Part shown: one piece after another, positions 8,793-16,855 of the stretch | Layout of the letters: each line of letters opens with the position of its first letter | How positions within the stretch are numbered: position 1 is the stretch's first letter | Assembly (NCBI GenBank): GCA_965267475.1 | Contig: OZ254079.1 | Location: forward strand, 558,001 to 622,000 | Source of the DNA: JBCBKU01 sp965267475 | GTDB lineage: Bacteria > Pseudomonadota > Alphaproteobacteria > Rhodobacterales > Rhodobacteraceae | Direction: 5' to 3' | DNA: 64,000 bases | The notes under the pieces: model-generated | Seen by the model: only the letters and a program-made list of their open reading frames with translations | Told to the model about the DNA's origin: nothing | Database searches by the model: none | Made by a program: the position numbers and the translations under genes

Positions 8793-9217
8793 GACACACC
8801 GCCCCACTGAAACTCTCCCTTCGGTCCGAGTGGTGTGAACGGATTGAACGCGACTTCCCAAATATGGCCGTCGGGATCGCGAAAATACCCGTTATGCCCG
8901 CCCCAGAACGCATCGGTTGCCGGGCGCAGGATCTCGGCGCCGGCTGCTTCGGCGGCCGACAGGATTTCGGCCACTTCTTCTTTCGTTCGCGTGTTGTGGC
9001 TGAGGGTCATCGCCCCGGACCCCGCGGGCAATTCGACGCCGATATCGTCGGCCAGCGCCGCGCGTGGATAAAGACCAAGGACAGCCCCATGCAGGTCATA
9101 GGCCACCAGCTCTGACGGGGCATCGGGGACCCGCGACCAGCCCAACGCGTCGTAGAACGCAGCGGCCTTGGCCAGGTCCGCGACACCCAGGGTCATGATA
9201 TGGACCCGCTGTTCCAT
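8789..9217 (-). CDS. VOC-family (glyoxalase/dioxygenase superfamily) protein
   Basis: A 142-aa protein of the vicinal oxygen chelate fold, with two beta-alpha-beta-beta-beta modules: VHIMTLGVADLAKAAAFYDALGW at the start and GHNGYFRDPDGHIWEVAFNPF near the end. Candidate metal ligands are His6 and the Glu of HIWEVAFNP. The ATG at 9217 lies 2 bp after the HisD-like stop; an upstream in-frame extension to 9301 lies within that gene and was rejected. VOC enzymes include lyases, epimerases and extradiol dioxygenases, so the reaction remains open. Confidence 0.85.
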   Translation of the reverse strand: MEQRVHIMTLGVADLAKAAAFYDALGWSRVPDAPSELVAYDLHGAVLGLYPRAALADDIGVELPAGSGAMTLSHNTRTKEEVAEILSAAEAAGAEILRPATDAFWGGHNGYFRDPDGHIWEVAFNPFTPLGPKGEFQWGGVS

Positions 9218-9219
9218 CG

Positions 9220-10548
9220 TTATTCGGCGGCCTCGCGATGGGGTGCGCCTTCGCCGTAGGGCACGTTCAAACCGCCATAACGGCGGACGCGAACATTGCA
9301 TTGTTCGGCATGGCCGACGAAACCTTCAAGCATGCAAAGGCGGGATCCGTATTCACCCACAAGTGTTGCCGCTTCATCGGTCACAACTTTCTGATAACTA
9401 TGGGTTTTCAGGAACTTGCCAACCCAAAGCCCACCGGTATAGCGCCCGGCCTTCTTGGTGGGCAGCGTGTGGTTCGTGCCGATGACCTTGTCGCCATTGG
9501 CCACATTGGTGCGGGGGCCAAGGAACAGCGCGCCATAGGAATGCATGTTTTCAAGGAACCAGTCGTCGCGGTCGGTCATAACCTGAACATGCTCTGATGC
9601 GATGTCATTCGCGACCTCAAGCATCTCATCGTAACTGTCGCACAAGATCACCTCGCCATAGTCTTCCCAACTGGTCCGGGCGGTTTCGGCTGTGGGCAGG
9701 ATGGTCAGGATCCGCTCGATCTCGGTCAGTGTTTCCGTCGCGAGCTTTCGCGAGTTGGTGACGAGGACCGCTGGAGAATTATACCCGTGCTCGGCCTGCC
9801 CCAGAAGGTCGGTCGCGCACATTTCTGCGTCCACCGTGTCGTCGGCAATCACCATTGTCTCTGTCGGGCCCGCGAAAAGGTCGATGCCCACGCGCCCGAA
9901 CAACTGCCGCTTGGCTTCTGCGACGAATGCGTTGCCGGGACCGACAAGCATATGCACCGGGTCGATCGTTTCCGTACCGATGGCCATGGCGCCGACGGCC
10001 TGGATGCCGCCCAAGACATAGATCTCATGGGCGCCGCCCATCTTCATCGCCGCCACGATGGCGGGATGCGGACCGCCATCAACCGGGGGCGCCGAGGCCA
10101 CGATGCGCGGGACACCGGCGACTGAGGCCGTCAGGACTGACATATGGGCTGAGGCGACCATGGGGAATTTGCCGCCGGGCACATAGCAACCGACCGATTG
10201 GACGGGGATGTTCTTGTGGCCAAGGATGACGCCTGGCAGCGTCTCAACCTCGACATCCGTCATAGATGCGCGCTGCGCCTCGGCAAACCGCCGGATTTGG
10301 TCCTGCGCAAAGCGGATATCGTCCATGTCGCGGGTCGAGACCTTTTGCATGGCCGCCTCGATCTCGCTTTCCGACAGGCGGAACCTTTCAGGTGCATAAC
10401 CGTCAAACTTCTGGCTGAGATCCCGGATCGCGGCGTCGCCTCGGGTTTCGATGTCCGCAAGGGTCGCCTCGACCACCGCGCGGGTCTTGGCGTCATCCTC
10501 GGCGCGTTCGGTCTCGGGTTTTCCTGTCTTCAAATGCTCAATCGTCAT
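9220..10548 (-). CDS. HisD-family NAD-dependent alcohol dehydrogenase (histidinol/sulfopropanediol dehydrogenase-like)
   Basis: A 442-aa protein of the histidinol dehydrogenase family. Key residues of HisD are kept: the zinc pair in GQAEHG, catalytic Glu-His in IASEHVQV, the Asp in NGDKVIGTNHTLPT and the last His in EGFVGHAEQ. It is not near other his genes, and the CYVPGGKFPMVASAHMS region is typical of catabolic HisD paralogs such as HpsN (sulfopropanediol 3-dehydrogenase), which oxidise an alcohol to an acid in two NAD-dependent steps. I chose the ATG at 10548, preceded by AGAGGA; a TTG at 10566 would overlap the previous stop. It probably oxidises a primary alcohol of the operon's substrate. 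True histidine biosynthesis is less likely. Confidence 0.85.
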   Translation of the reverse strand: MTIEHLKTGKPETERAEDDAKTRAVVEATLADIETRGDAAIRDLSQKFDGYAPERFRLSESEIEAAMQKVSTRDMDDIRFAQDQIRRFAEAQRASMTDVEVETLPGVILGHKNIPVQSVGCYVPGGKFPMVASAHMSVLTASVAGVPRIVASAPPVDGGPHPAIVAAMKMGGAHEIYVLGGIQAVGAMAIGTETIDPVHMLVGPGNAFVAEAKRQLFGRVGIDLFAGPTETMVIADDTVDAEMCATDLLGQAEHGYNSPAVLVTNSRKLATETLTEIERILTILPTAETARTSWEDYGEVILCDSYDEMLEVANDIASEHVQVMTDRDDWFLENMHSYGALFLGPRTNVANGDKVIGTNHTLPTKKAGRYTGGLWVGKFLKTHSYQKVVTDEAATLVGEYGSRLCMLEGFVGHAEQCNVRVRRYGGLNVPYGEGAPHREAAE

Positions 10549-10562
10549 GGCGTGTCCTCTCG

Positions 10563-11090
10563 TCAATCGGGGCGGGGCGGCGTGCGCGCGCCCCGGTCAA
10601 AACTTTCCCAGCCGTGGCCGTCGAACAGATCGACGCCTAGCTGGCGGGCGACATGGGGGAAATCGACATGGACCCAGTTGTCGACGATCTTGCCGTCGAC
10701 GACTTTCCAGAAGTCCATGTACCGGATCTCAACCCGCTTGCCGGTGGGCGCGATGCCCAGGAACTCGCCGGAATGGGTCGCTTCCTGGCGCCCGAAGGCG
10801 GCGGCCCATTCGCCCATGTAAAGCCGCGCTTCATCGATGCATGTCTTGTCCGAGAACGCCGCCTGAAATGGGCGCTGCCAGTTGTCCTGAAATTCTTTCA
10901 GTCCGGTTTTGGTGCCGCAACCTTCGTTGCCCATCCAGCGAAAGTCTTCGGCAAAAAACTGACCGATATCGTCGATCCGGTGATCGTTCAGACCATCGAC
11001 CATGCCTTCGATGACCGCGCGCGTTTCCTCGGTTTTCGACAAGTCTGTGTCGCGGCTCAGGACAGCTTGTTCGGGGCGGGCACCTTTCAT
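10563..11090 (-). CDS. Single SnoaL/NTF2-like domain protein (paralog B)
   Basis: A 175-aa protein of the SnoaL-like ester cyclase group: AVIEGMVDGLNDHRIDDIGQFFAEDFRWMGNEG at the start, HSGEFLGIAPTGKRVEIRYMDFWKVVDGKIVDNWVHVDF near the end, then QLGVDLF. The GIAPTGKRVxxRxxDFWxxxDGKIxxNWxxxD signature is a strong family hallmark. Here a single domain is about 150 aa, half the length of paralogs A, C and D. Its ATG overlaps the GMC stop by 4 bp. Substrate unknown. Confidence 0.85.
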   Translation of the reverse strand: MKGARPEQAVLSRDTDLSKTEETRAVIEGMVDGLNDHRIDDIGQFFAEDFRWMGNEGCGTKTGLKEFQDNWQRPFQAAFSDKTCIDEARLYMGEWAAAFGRQEATHSGEFLGIAPTGKRVEIRYMDFWKVVDGKIVDNWVHVDFPHVARQLGVDLFDGHGWESFDRGARTPPRPD

Positions 11091-12580
11091 GCGGCTTCTC
11101 CTGCGATGAAGGACGCTGCCCGATGTCCGATCATCATGGACGGGGCGTTGGTATTAGCGGACGTCACTCGCGGCATGACCGACGCATCGGCAATCCAGAC
11201 ATTTTCGGTGCCCTTCAGGCGCAGATCCGGTGCAACGGGACCGCCCAGCGCAAGCGACCCCACAGGGTGGTAGGCGGTGCCGGACTTGGCCCGGATGTAG
11301 TCGCGGATCTGGGCATGCGTTTTGACAGCCGGGCCCGGCGCGACCTCTGGCGCACGACGGCTGCCGAAATCGGCCTTCTTCAGAAGTGTTCGCAACCGCG
11401 TGACGCCATGGGCCAGTGTGTCGAGGTCACCGTCATCCTTGAGCAGGCCAAGGTCGATGGCCGGTGGCGCCTTTGGGTCCTTCGAGGTCAGGCCAAGCCG
11501 GCCCCGCGATTTCGGGCGACACAGGCAAACATCAGCGAAATAGCCTGCGCCCCAAGAAATGCGCCGGCCATTCTGGTCAAGCTTGAACGGGATGAAATGG
11601 CTTTGGATGTCGGGTTCCGGGCTGTCGCCGCGCGCATTGAAAAAGGCGCCGCCTTCGACTGTTGGTGAGGCGAGGCGGCCCTGACGCGTCAAGGCGTAGG
11701 CAAAGGGCGCCGCTGCCCAGGCGGGAAGCTGCCCGGGTTCCAACCCATAGCCCGATCTGGGTCCTTCGAAGTGGAACCCCAAGGCCGGATGGTCATGCAG
11801 GTTTGCACCGATTTCCGGCGCGTCTTCGCGACACGCGATGCCATGCGCGTCGAGGTCTGCCTTGGGACCAATCCCTGACCGCAGCAATATCGCGGGTGAG
11901 GCGACGGCACCCGCTGACAGGACCACGGCCTTGGTGGCTTCGATCTCGGAGCCGTCGATCAGTATGACAGACCGTGCGCGGTCACCCTTAAACACCAATC
12001 GGTCGACCTGAGCGCTTGTCCGAATGGTGACCGAAGCGCCCTTCAGAAAAGCATCAGCAGCCGAGTTTCTGCGTCCGCCCACGAGGTTGAAACGGAAGGG
12101 CCCGGCCGATTCCACATCTGGTGTCGGGTGCGCGGCATTGGCGCCGAGCATGGTCCCCAACCGTTCGGTCAGCGGGTGGGGCGACGGCATCGGGCCGGGT
12201 GTCAGCCGGGCTTCGACCGCGTCGAAATGCGGCTCGACTTCGGAAAAGGACCACCCGGGTACCTGCCAGCCATCGAAATCCTTCGAACGTCCCCGGAACC
12301 AGACCATCGAATTGATCGACCCCGAGCCACCCAGCATCCGTCCCCGAGGAACCGGGACCTGGCGCCCGCCAAGCGCCGCCTGCGGCGTCGACCGAAATGC
12401 CCAGTCGCGCGCCCCACCAAGAAGCCAGACCAGACCGAAGGGCATCTTGACCAGCGGGTGGCGGTTCGACGGTCCGGCTTCCAACAGTAGGACGGATCCT
12501 GCCTGCAACTCGGCCAGTCGGGCCGCGACGATACACCCCGCCGAGCCGCCCCCGACCACGATATAGTCGTGGGTGCTCAT
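11087..12580 (-). CDS. GMC-family FAD-dependent oxidoreductase
   Basis: A 497-aa protein of the glucose-methanol-choline oxidoreductase family. The FAD-binding GGGSAG (residues 10-15) lies in DYIVVGGGSAGCIVAARL; GRMLGGSGSINSMVWFRG is GMC signature 1 and LSAGAVASPAILLRSGIG is signature 2. The C-terminal catalytic region carries the active-site His in SGTAYHPVGSLALGG and the second residue (Asn) in TSANTNAPSMMIGHRAA. It oxidises an alcohol or polyol and passes electrons to oxygen or the respiratory chain. The ATG at 12580 overlaps the preceding stop as ATGA. With the HisD-like enzyme it suggests stepwise oxidation of an imported polyhydroxylated compound. Confidence 0.93.
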   Translation of the reverse strand: MSTHDYIVVGGGSAGCIVAARLAELQAGSVLLLEAGPSNRHPLVKMPFGLVWLLGGARDWAFRSTPQAALGGRQVPVPRGRMLGGSGSINSMVWFRGRSKDFDGWQVPGWSFSEVEPHFDAVEARLTPGPMPSPHPLTERLGTMLGANAAHPTPDVESAGPFRFNLVGGRRNSAADAFLKGASVTIRTSAQVDRLVFKGDRARSVILIDGSEIEATKAVVLSAGAVASPAILLRSGIGPKADLDAHGIACREDAPEIGANLHDHPALGFHFEGPRSGYGLEPGQLPAWAAAPFAYALTRQGRLASPTVEGGAFFNARGDSPEPDIQSHFIPFKLDQNGRRISWGAGYFADVCLCRPKSRGRLGLTSKDPKAPPAIDLGLLKDDGDLDTLAHGVTRLRTLLKKADFGSRRAPEVAPGPAVKTHAQIRDYIRAKSGTAYHPVGSLALGGPVAPDLRLKGTENVWIADASVMPRVTSANTNAPSMMIGHRAASFIAGEAA

Positions 12581-13563
12581 GCCGATTCCACCCCGGCAAA
12601 TAGATCGCGCCCCATCTGACGAAGCACATCCGGGATATCGACGAAGACCCAGTTCTCGGCCAGGAGATCGCCGTCTCGCCGCCACCAGTCGCAGACGCGC
12701 ATGAACAGGCGCTTGCCTTCCGGCTCTTGTCCCAGGAAGCGACCCGTCTGAACACCGGTCAGCGACGGCCAGCCGCCAGAGCAGACATAGTCTCCATCAC
12801 CGAACCGCGTGAAATGGCGGGTCATGCCGTTGCCCGCCGCGCCGCCGGACCAGCCTTCGAAGGCGTTTTCGAACGGGACCTGAAAAGACGCGAAAGCTTC
12901 CAGGCCTTTGAATGATCCAAAGGCAGCCGGTCCGTACCACATCATGTCATCGGCCCAGAAGGGTCGCCAGCCTTCGTCCTTGGTCGCCAACTGGCCGAGC
13001 ATCTCGGTCACCATGTCAGCCGAGGACTGCGACCGCGCCGGGTCGGTATCGACCCAATGGCACCCGTCATGGGTCGCGGGGCCGGGCAGGTACCCGGTGA
13101 AGCCGCGCGTTTTTCCTGGACTGTCCGTGATGGGCCACTGGCCTGCATGGATCATGAGTTCAGGCAGATCCAGAAAGACATAGCTCTCGACTGCTTTTCC
13201 GTCTTCCATCCGGTGGAATTCGCCGAAGCGAAGGAACGCCAGTTCGCCCGTTGGCTCGATCCCGAGAAAGGGTGCCGTGAAGCGACCGGAGTAATATCCC
13301 GTGGTGGTAACCCAGTCGGCACCCTCGAAATTACCTGCCATGGCGATGTAATCGGTCCGGCTCAGGTCCTCGAACGCATGGGTCAGCGCCCCGTGTAAGA
13401 TCCGGGCATAGGGTTCGGCGCCCGCGATTTCGTTGAACGGGTGGACCACATTGATCGCCGCATCCGGCGCGTAAAATTCCATGATGCCGCCAACCTGTCG
13501 TCCAAGATCCGCTTTTGCATACGTTTGCAAAAATGTCCTCAGGCTATCGCGATTGGCTTGCAT
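12577..13563 (-). CDS. Double SnoaL/NTF2-like domain protein (paralog A)
   Basis: A 328-aa protein with two NTF2-fold halves: residues 5-145 (IMEFYAPDAAINVVHPFNEIAG, LGIEPTGELAFLRFGEFHRMEDGKAVESYVFLDL) and 180-325 (WADDMMWYGPAAFGSFKG, FLGQEPEGKRLFMRVCDWWRRDGDLLAENWVFVDI). Each half has the xGxEPxGxxxxxRxxxFxxxxDGxxxExxVFxD strand pair of SnoaL-like cyclases. It is the first gene after the transporter, 14 bp from the permease stop. Its codons 11-17 hold a 19/20 copy of the upstream operator (13513-13532), an unusual position for a binding site. Confidence 0.82.
   Translation of the reverse strand: MQANRDSLRTFLQTYAKADLGRQVGGIMEFYAPDAAINVVHPFNEIAGAEPYARILHGALTHAFEDLSRTDYIAMAGNFEGADWVTTTGYYSGRFTAPFLGIEPTGELAFLRFGEFHRMEDGKAVESYVFLDLPELMIHAGQWPITDSPGKTRGFTGYLPGPATHDGCHWVDTDPARSQSSADMVTEMLGQLATKDEGWRPFWADDMMWYGPAAFGSFKGLEAFASFQVPFENAFEGWSGGAAGNGMTRHFTRFGDGDYVCSGGWPSLTGVQTGRFLGQEPEGKRLFMRVCDWWRRDGDLLAENWVFVDIPDVLRQMGRDLFAGVESA
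13513..13532. promoter_or_regulatory. Operator-like palindrome inside a coding sequence
   Basis: Twenty bases identical at 19 positions to the core of the perfect palindrome at 17931-17952 (one T for A right of the centre). It lies 31-50 nt inside the paralog A gene, encoding LQTYAKA. Such identity is very unlikely by chance in 64 kb, so it is probably a second site for the operon's LacI protein, acting as a roadblock or looping partner about 4.4 kb away. Confidence 0.65.
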
Positions 13564-13577
13564 CCCCCTGCGATCCC

Positions 13578-14459
13578 TTAGCCTTTGACCGCGCCGGCAG
13601 TCAGACCCGAAACGATTTGGCGCTGGAACACCATGACAAGGATGAACAAAGGCACTGTCGCCGAGACCACTGCAGCGACCGCGAACATCACCTGACCTTC
13701 GTTGTAGGTCGAGCCGAGGAAGGCGGCGATTGCGGGCACCATGGTGCGGTTCGATTCCGACAGCAGCATCGAGGTTACGGCAAAGTCGTTATAGGCCAGC
13801 AAGAAGCTGAAAAGTCCCGTGGTGATCACGCCTGGCCACATGACCGGGATGATCACATGACGGAAGGCCTGGAACTGTGTGCAACCGTCGACCTTGGCGC
13901 TTTCATCCAGCTCTTTCGGGATGTTCTGGAAGAAGGAGTGCAGCATCCACAGCGTGAAGGGCTGGTTCATGGCCACAAGCACGATGATTGCAGTCGGCAG
14001 GATCCCCCAGACGTTCCATTCGAAGAAGGGCAGCATATAGCCCGACACCAGGGTGATCGGCGGCAGGGCCCGGAAGATCAGCGCGATGATCAGAAGCCAG
14101 AACGTATAGCGATAGCCTGACCGCGACAGAGCATAGCCGCCCAGCGTTCCAATGGTCAGGGATGTCAGCACCACAAAGATACAGACGATGAACGTGTTGA
14201 TGGTTGCGCGCCAGAACTCTTCCTGGATCCAGGCGCCTTCATACCCCGCTGTTGTGAACGGAATGCCATAGGTCGCCTGTGTCCGGTCACCTGTCAGCGC
14301 ATCTGTCCAGTCCGAGATCGAGAAGAAATCAAGTTCAACCTTGAAGCTGCCCCATGCCGTCCAGAGGAAGGGGAAGGCCGCGGCCGTCACCCAGAGCACC
14401 AGGAAGGCAATCGTCAGGACACGAAGCGACAGCGGTGCGCGTTGAGCTTTGCTGGCCAT
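13578..14459 (-). CDS. CUT1-type sugar ABC transporter permease (MalG-like)
   Basis: A 293-aa inner-membrane permease with six predicted hydrophobic segments. The cytoplasmic EAA loop that docks on the ATPase is ELDESAKVDGCTQFQAFRHVIIPVMWPG. The N-terminus (LRVLTIAFLVLWVTAAAFPFLWTAWGSFK) and the end (FQRQIVSGLTAGAVKG) are classic for MalG/LacG-type subunits. The ATG at 14459 shares one base with the stop of the partner permease (TGATG); the longer upstream frame overlaps that gene and was rejected. It forms the membrane channel with the MalF-like subunit. Confidence 0.95.
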   Translation of the reverse strand: MASKAQRAPLSLRVLTIAFLVLWVTAAAFPFLWTAWGSFKVELDFFSISDWTDALTGDRTQATYGIPFTTAGYEGAWIQEEFWRATINTFIVCIFVVLTSLTIGTLGGYALSRSGYRYTFWLLIIALIFRALPPITLVSGYMLPFFEWNVWGILPTAIIVLVAMNQPFTLWMLHSFFQNIPKELDESAKVDGCTQFQAFRHVIIPVMWPGVITTGLFSFLLAYNDFAVTSMLLSESNRTMVPAIAAFLGSTYNEGQVMFAVAAVVSATVPLFILVMVFQRQIVSGLTAGAVKG

Positions 14460-15484
14460 CAGATCTTCCCCTTGAAGTCGCGCCAAGTGCGGACAAGCAC
14501 CGGGCTTAGAAGGATCGCGACACCGATGATCGTCAGGACCGAGGTCGCGGCGGCCGCAGACAATTGTCGGGTCTCGCCTCCGAGATCGTTGAAGATGATC
14601 CAACTGAGTGACGTCGCGTGTGCCGATGCAAAGAAGCCGACAATGGGTTCAAAGACTTTGAAGTTGTCCATCAACTGGATGAGCGTCACGAACGTGATCA
14701 GCGGCATCAAGTGCGGGATGATCACATAGCGCACCTGGAGCCAGCGATTTGCCCCGTCGATCTGGGCGGCCTCGATCTGATCCTGCGGAAGCGTCTGAAG
14801 ACCCGCATAGAACACCACGAACGCGAAGGGCGCCGAATGCCAGATCCCCCAGACGATGATTGATATCCACATCAGCGGGGTAGAGGCTTTCAGCGACAGG
14901 CTTGGATCATTCGCCAGATAGGAAATCAGGTTACCTAGGATCCCGCGCGCGTCGATCATCCAGAACAGGACAAGCGAACCGATCAGTGGCGTCACCGTAA
15001 ACGGCAGCAGCGAGAAAAAGATGACATAGCCCTTGAGACGCTGGTTCAGTGTGTTGACCGCCAGGGCGATCATCAGGCCAAGCGCGATCAGGAAGGGCGT
15101 GCAGATGAAAGTATAGGTCAGCGTGAAGGCCACGGACCGATAGAAGGGCAGGTTGCCAAGCGCGCGTCGGAAATCGGCAAAGGTCTCGGACGTTTGCCAG
15201 GCCTCGCGAACCTCGTTTACGGCCAGGTGCCCGCGATCCTTGTAGACGTCGAGACCCACGAACCGCCCCAGCGGTTGCGCGTCGCGGATGGCCGCCGTCG
15301 CTTCCTGGTCGATCACCGTTTCCTTGGTGCAGCCGAAGGGGCCACAATTCTCTGTCTCGATCAGCACCGCTTCATGCGGTGCGAACATCGACTGGGTCAC
15401 AATCGAGACAAGCGGCAGGGCGATGAACAGGATCATCGCAAGGCCGGTGGGCAGGAAGAACCAGAAGAACGTACGGTGTTTCAT
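14459..15484 (-). CDS. CUT1-type sugar ABC transporter permease (MalF-like)
   Basis: A 341-aa membrane permease. After the first membrane helix (FFWFFLPTGLAMILFIALPLVSIVTQSMF) there is a periplasmic loop of about 80 residues with a close Cys pair (ENCGPFGCTKE) that could form a disulfide, then five hydrophobic segments. The EAA loop is QIEAAQIDGANRWLQVRYVIIPHLMP. It pairs with the MalG-like subunit, whose gene starts on its stop codon. The substrate is not predictable from the permease alone. Confidence 0.95.
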   Translation of the reverse strand: MKHRTFFWFFLPTGLAMILFIALPLVSIVTQSMFAPHEAVLIETENCGPFGCTKETVIDQEATAAIRDAQPLGRFVGLDVYKDRGHLAVNEVREAWQTSETFADFRRALGNLPFYRSVAFTLTYTFICTPFLIALGLMIALAVNTLNQRLKGYVIFFSLLPFTVTPLIGSLVLFWMIDARGILGNLISYLANDPSLSLKASTPLMWISIIVWGIWHSAPFAFVVFYAGLQTLPQDQIEAAQIDGANRWLQVRYVIIPHLMPLITFVTLIQLMDNFKVFEPIVGFFASAHATSLSWIIFNDLGGETRQLSAAAATSVLTIIGVAILLSPVLVRTWRDFKGKI

Positions 15485-15509
15485 GGGACCATCGCTTTTG
15501 CGGCAAGTA

Positions 15510-15534
15510 GCCGGGGCAGGCGATCCGCCCCGGC
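15510..15534 (-). other. Intercistronic hairpin between binding-protein and permease genes
   Basis: GCCGGGGC at 15510-15517 pairs perfectly with GCCCCGGC at 15527-15534 around a 9-nt loop. On the transcribed strand it follows the binding-protein stop (15549) and is not followed by a T-run, so it looks like an mRNA-stabilising or partial attenuating structure rather than a terminator. Such structures commonly raise the amount of binding protein relative to the permeases. Confidence 0.65.
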
Positions 15535-15548
15535 CAATCGTTCAGAGC

Positions 15549-16787
15549 TTAGAGAAAGCCCTTTTCCTTGGCGGCGGCGATATAGGCCGCTTCCACGTCT
15601 TTCAGCGCCTGTTCCGCAGATTCCTTGCCCTGCATGAAGTCCGCCAGCTCATTGCCAAGCGCAGTGTGCATCAGGCCCATGTAAGGCAGCATCGGGTAAG
15701 GGATCGTGCCCGAATTGGCTGCGTCGAAGACGCCCGTTGCGGCTTCGGTCGGCTGGTAGCCGTCGATCAGCCACACGGCCTGCTTCGCCACTTCCTCATC
15801 CGACAGGATGGCCGGGTCGATGGCGTGCTTCATGGCCAGGAAAGTCGCCTCGGCTTCGGCGTCCGAGATGTTCTTGGCGACAGTCCAACCGTCCCACCAC
15901 AGCGTGGATGCCGGTGTGTCCCCGCCTGCAACGGTCATCGGACCGGCGATGGCGTGGCCGTCGATGACTTCCTGAAGGACGCCTTCGGCCGTTGTCAGCG
16001 TGGCCGCGCGCGACCCCCACATGTTCATCAGCGCCACGTTGCCAGCGCGGTATTCGGCATTTGTCGCGTTCGAGTCATGGGTCAGGAAGTCGGGGTTCAT
16101 GTATTCCGACAGCGCCTTCATCATCTCAAGCGTCGCGATGCCTTCCGCGGTCACAATGTTCGGCTCGGCTGAGCCGGGCTTGAAGTGCGTACCGCCATGG
16201 CCAAGGAACATGTTGTTGAATTCCTGGGCCAGGTTCCAGCCGGCTGCATACGCACCGCCCAGCGGGTTCTCCATAATGCCGGCTTCGCGGATCGCCTTCG
16301 CGGCCTCCAACATCTCTTCATAGGTGCTGGGTGGTTCCACTCCTACCTGCTCAAGCACGTCGGCCCGGTACACGAGGTGCTGTGCGTTCGCCATGAACGC
16401 GACCGCCATGACCTTGCCGTCGATTGTGATCAGCTGGTTCGGCTTCAGGTCGCCGCCGTGCTTGGCCACAAGATCGTCAAGCGGACGGATGACATCTTCG
16501 TTGATCAGCGCAACGATGGACGAGTTGGCGATGATCGCCGTCGTGTATTCAGCCGGATTGCCCTGCATGCCGGGCAGGTTGATCTTCTGGTGATCGGCGG
16601 TGAGGTTCGTCGTGACTTCGCCGCCTGTGCAAGACTGGGCGCCGGCACCGATCGTTTGGATCGCCGGGAACTCATTGCCCACGATCGAGACGCGCGCTCC
16701 GATCTCGCAGGAATGGCCGCCTGCCAGTGCTGAGGTCCCCGAAAGGGCCGCCAGTGCCCCCGCGAGTGCTATTTTTTTGAGATACAT
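15549..16787 (-). CDS. CUT1-type ABC transporter periplasmic substrate-binding protein
   Basis: A 412-aa extracellular solute-binding protein (family 1, MalE/UgpB-like). The first 23 or so residues (MYLKKIALAGALAALSGTSA, then LAGG) are a Sec signal peptide cleaved after ALA. The mature protein has two Cys (SCEIG and SCTGG) that may pair. TWWDGW-like STLWWDGWTVAKNISDAEAEATFL and LHTALG-type hinge segments are typical of this family. The ATG at 16787 has a good SD (GGGAG 8 nt upstream); the longer frame starting at 16859 lacks one and lacks a signal sequence at its start. It delivers the operon's substrate to the permeases. Confidence 0.95.
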   Translation of the reverse strand: MYLKKIALAGALAALSGTSALAGGHSCEIGARVSIVGNEFPAIQTIGAGAQSCTGGEVTTNLTADHQKINLPGMQGNPAEYTTAIIANSSIVALINEDVIRPLDDLVAKHGGDLKPNQLITIDGKVMAVAFMANAQHLVYRADVLEQVGVEPPSTYEEMLEAAKAIREAGIMENPLGGAYAAGWNLAQEFNNMFLGHGGTHFKPGSAEPNIVTAEGIATLEMMKALSEYMNPDFLTHDSNATNAEYRAGNVALMNMWGSRAATLTTAEGVLQEVIDGHAIAGPMTVAGGDTPASTLWWDGWTVAKNISDAEAEATFLAMKHAIDPAILSDEEVAKQAVWLIDGYQPTEAATGVFDAANSGTIPYPMLPYMGLMHTALGNELADFMQGKESAEQALKDVEAAYIAAAKEKGFL

Positions 16788-16825
16788 CGTTTTCTCCCTG
16801 ATTATCGAGCCACGAAGGCCCCGTT

Positions 16826-16841
16826 GCCCATCACAATGGGC
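16826..16841 (-). other. Short hairpin between ATPase and binding-protein genes
   Basis: GCCCAT at 16826-16831 and ATGGGC at 16836-16841 form a 6-bp stem with a 4-nt loop in the 68-bp gap before the binding-protein gene. No T-run follows, so it may act in mRNA processing between the two cistrons. Confidence 0.4.
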
Positions 16842-16855
16842 GTACGACTGAGGTT

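Noticed and set aside
9220..10548. Assignment as biosynthetic hisD
   Set aside because: No other histidine genes are near and it lies in a catabolic-type operon; the dehydrogenase family call is kept without the symbol.
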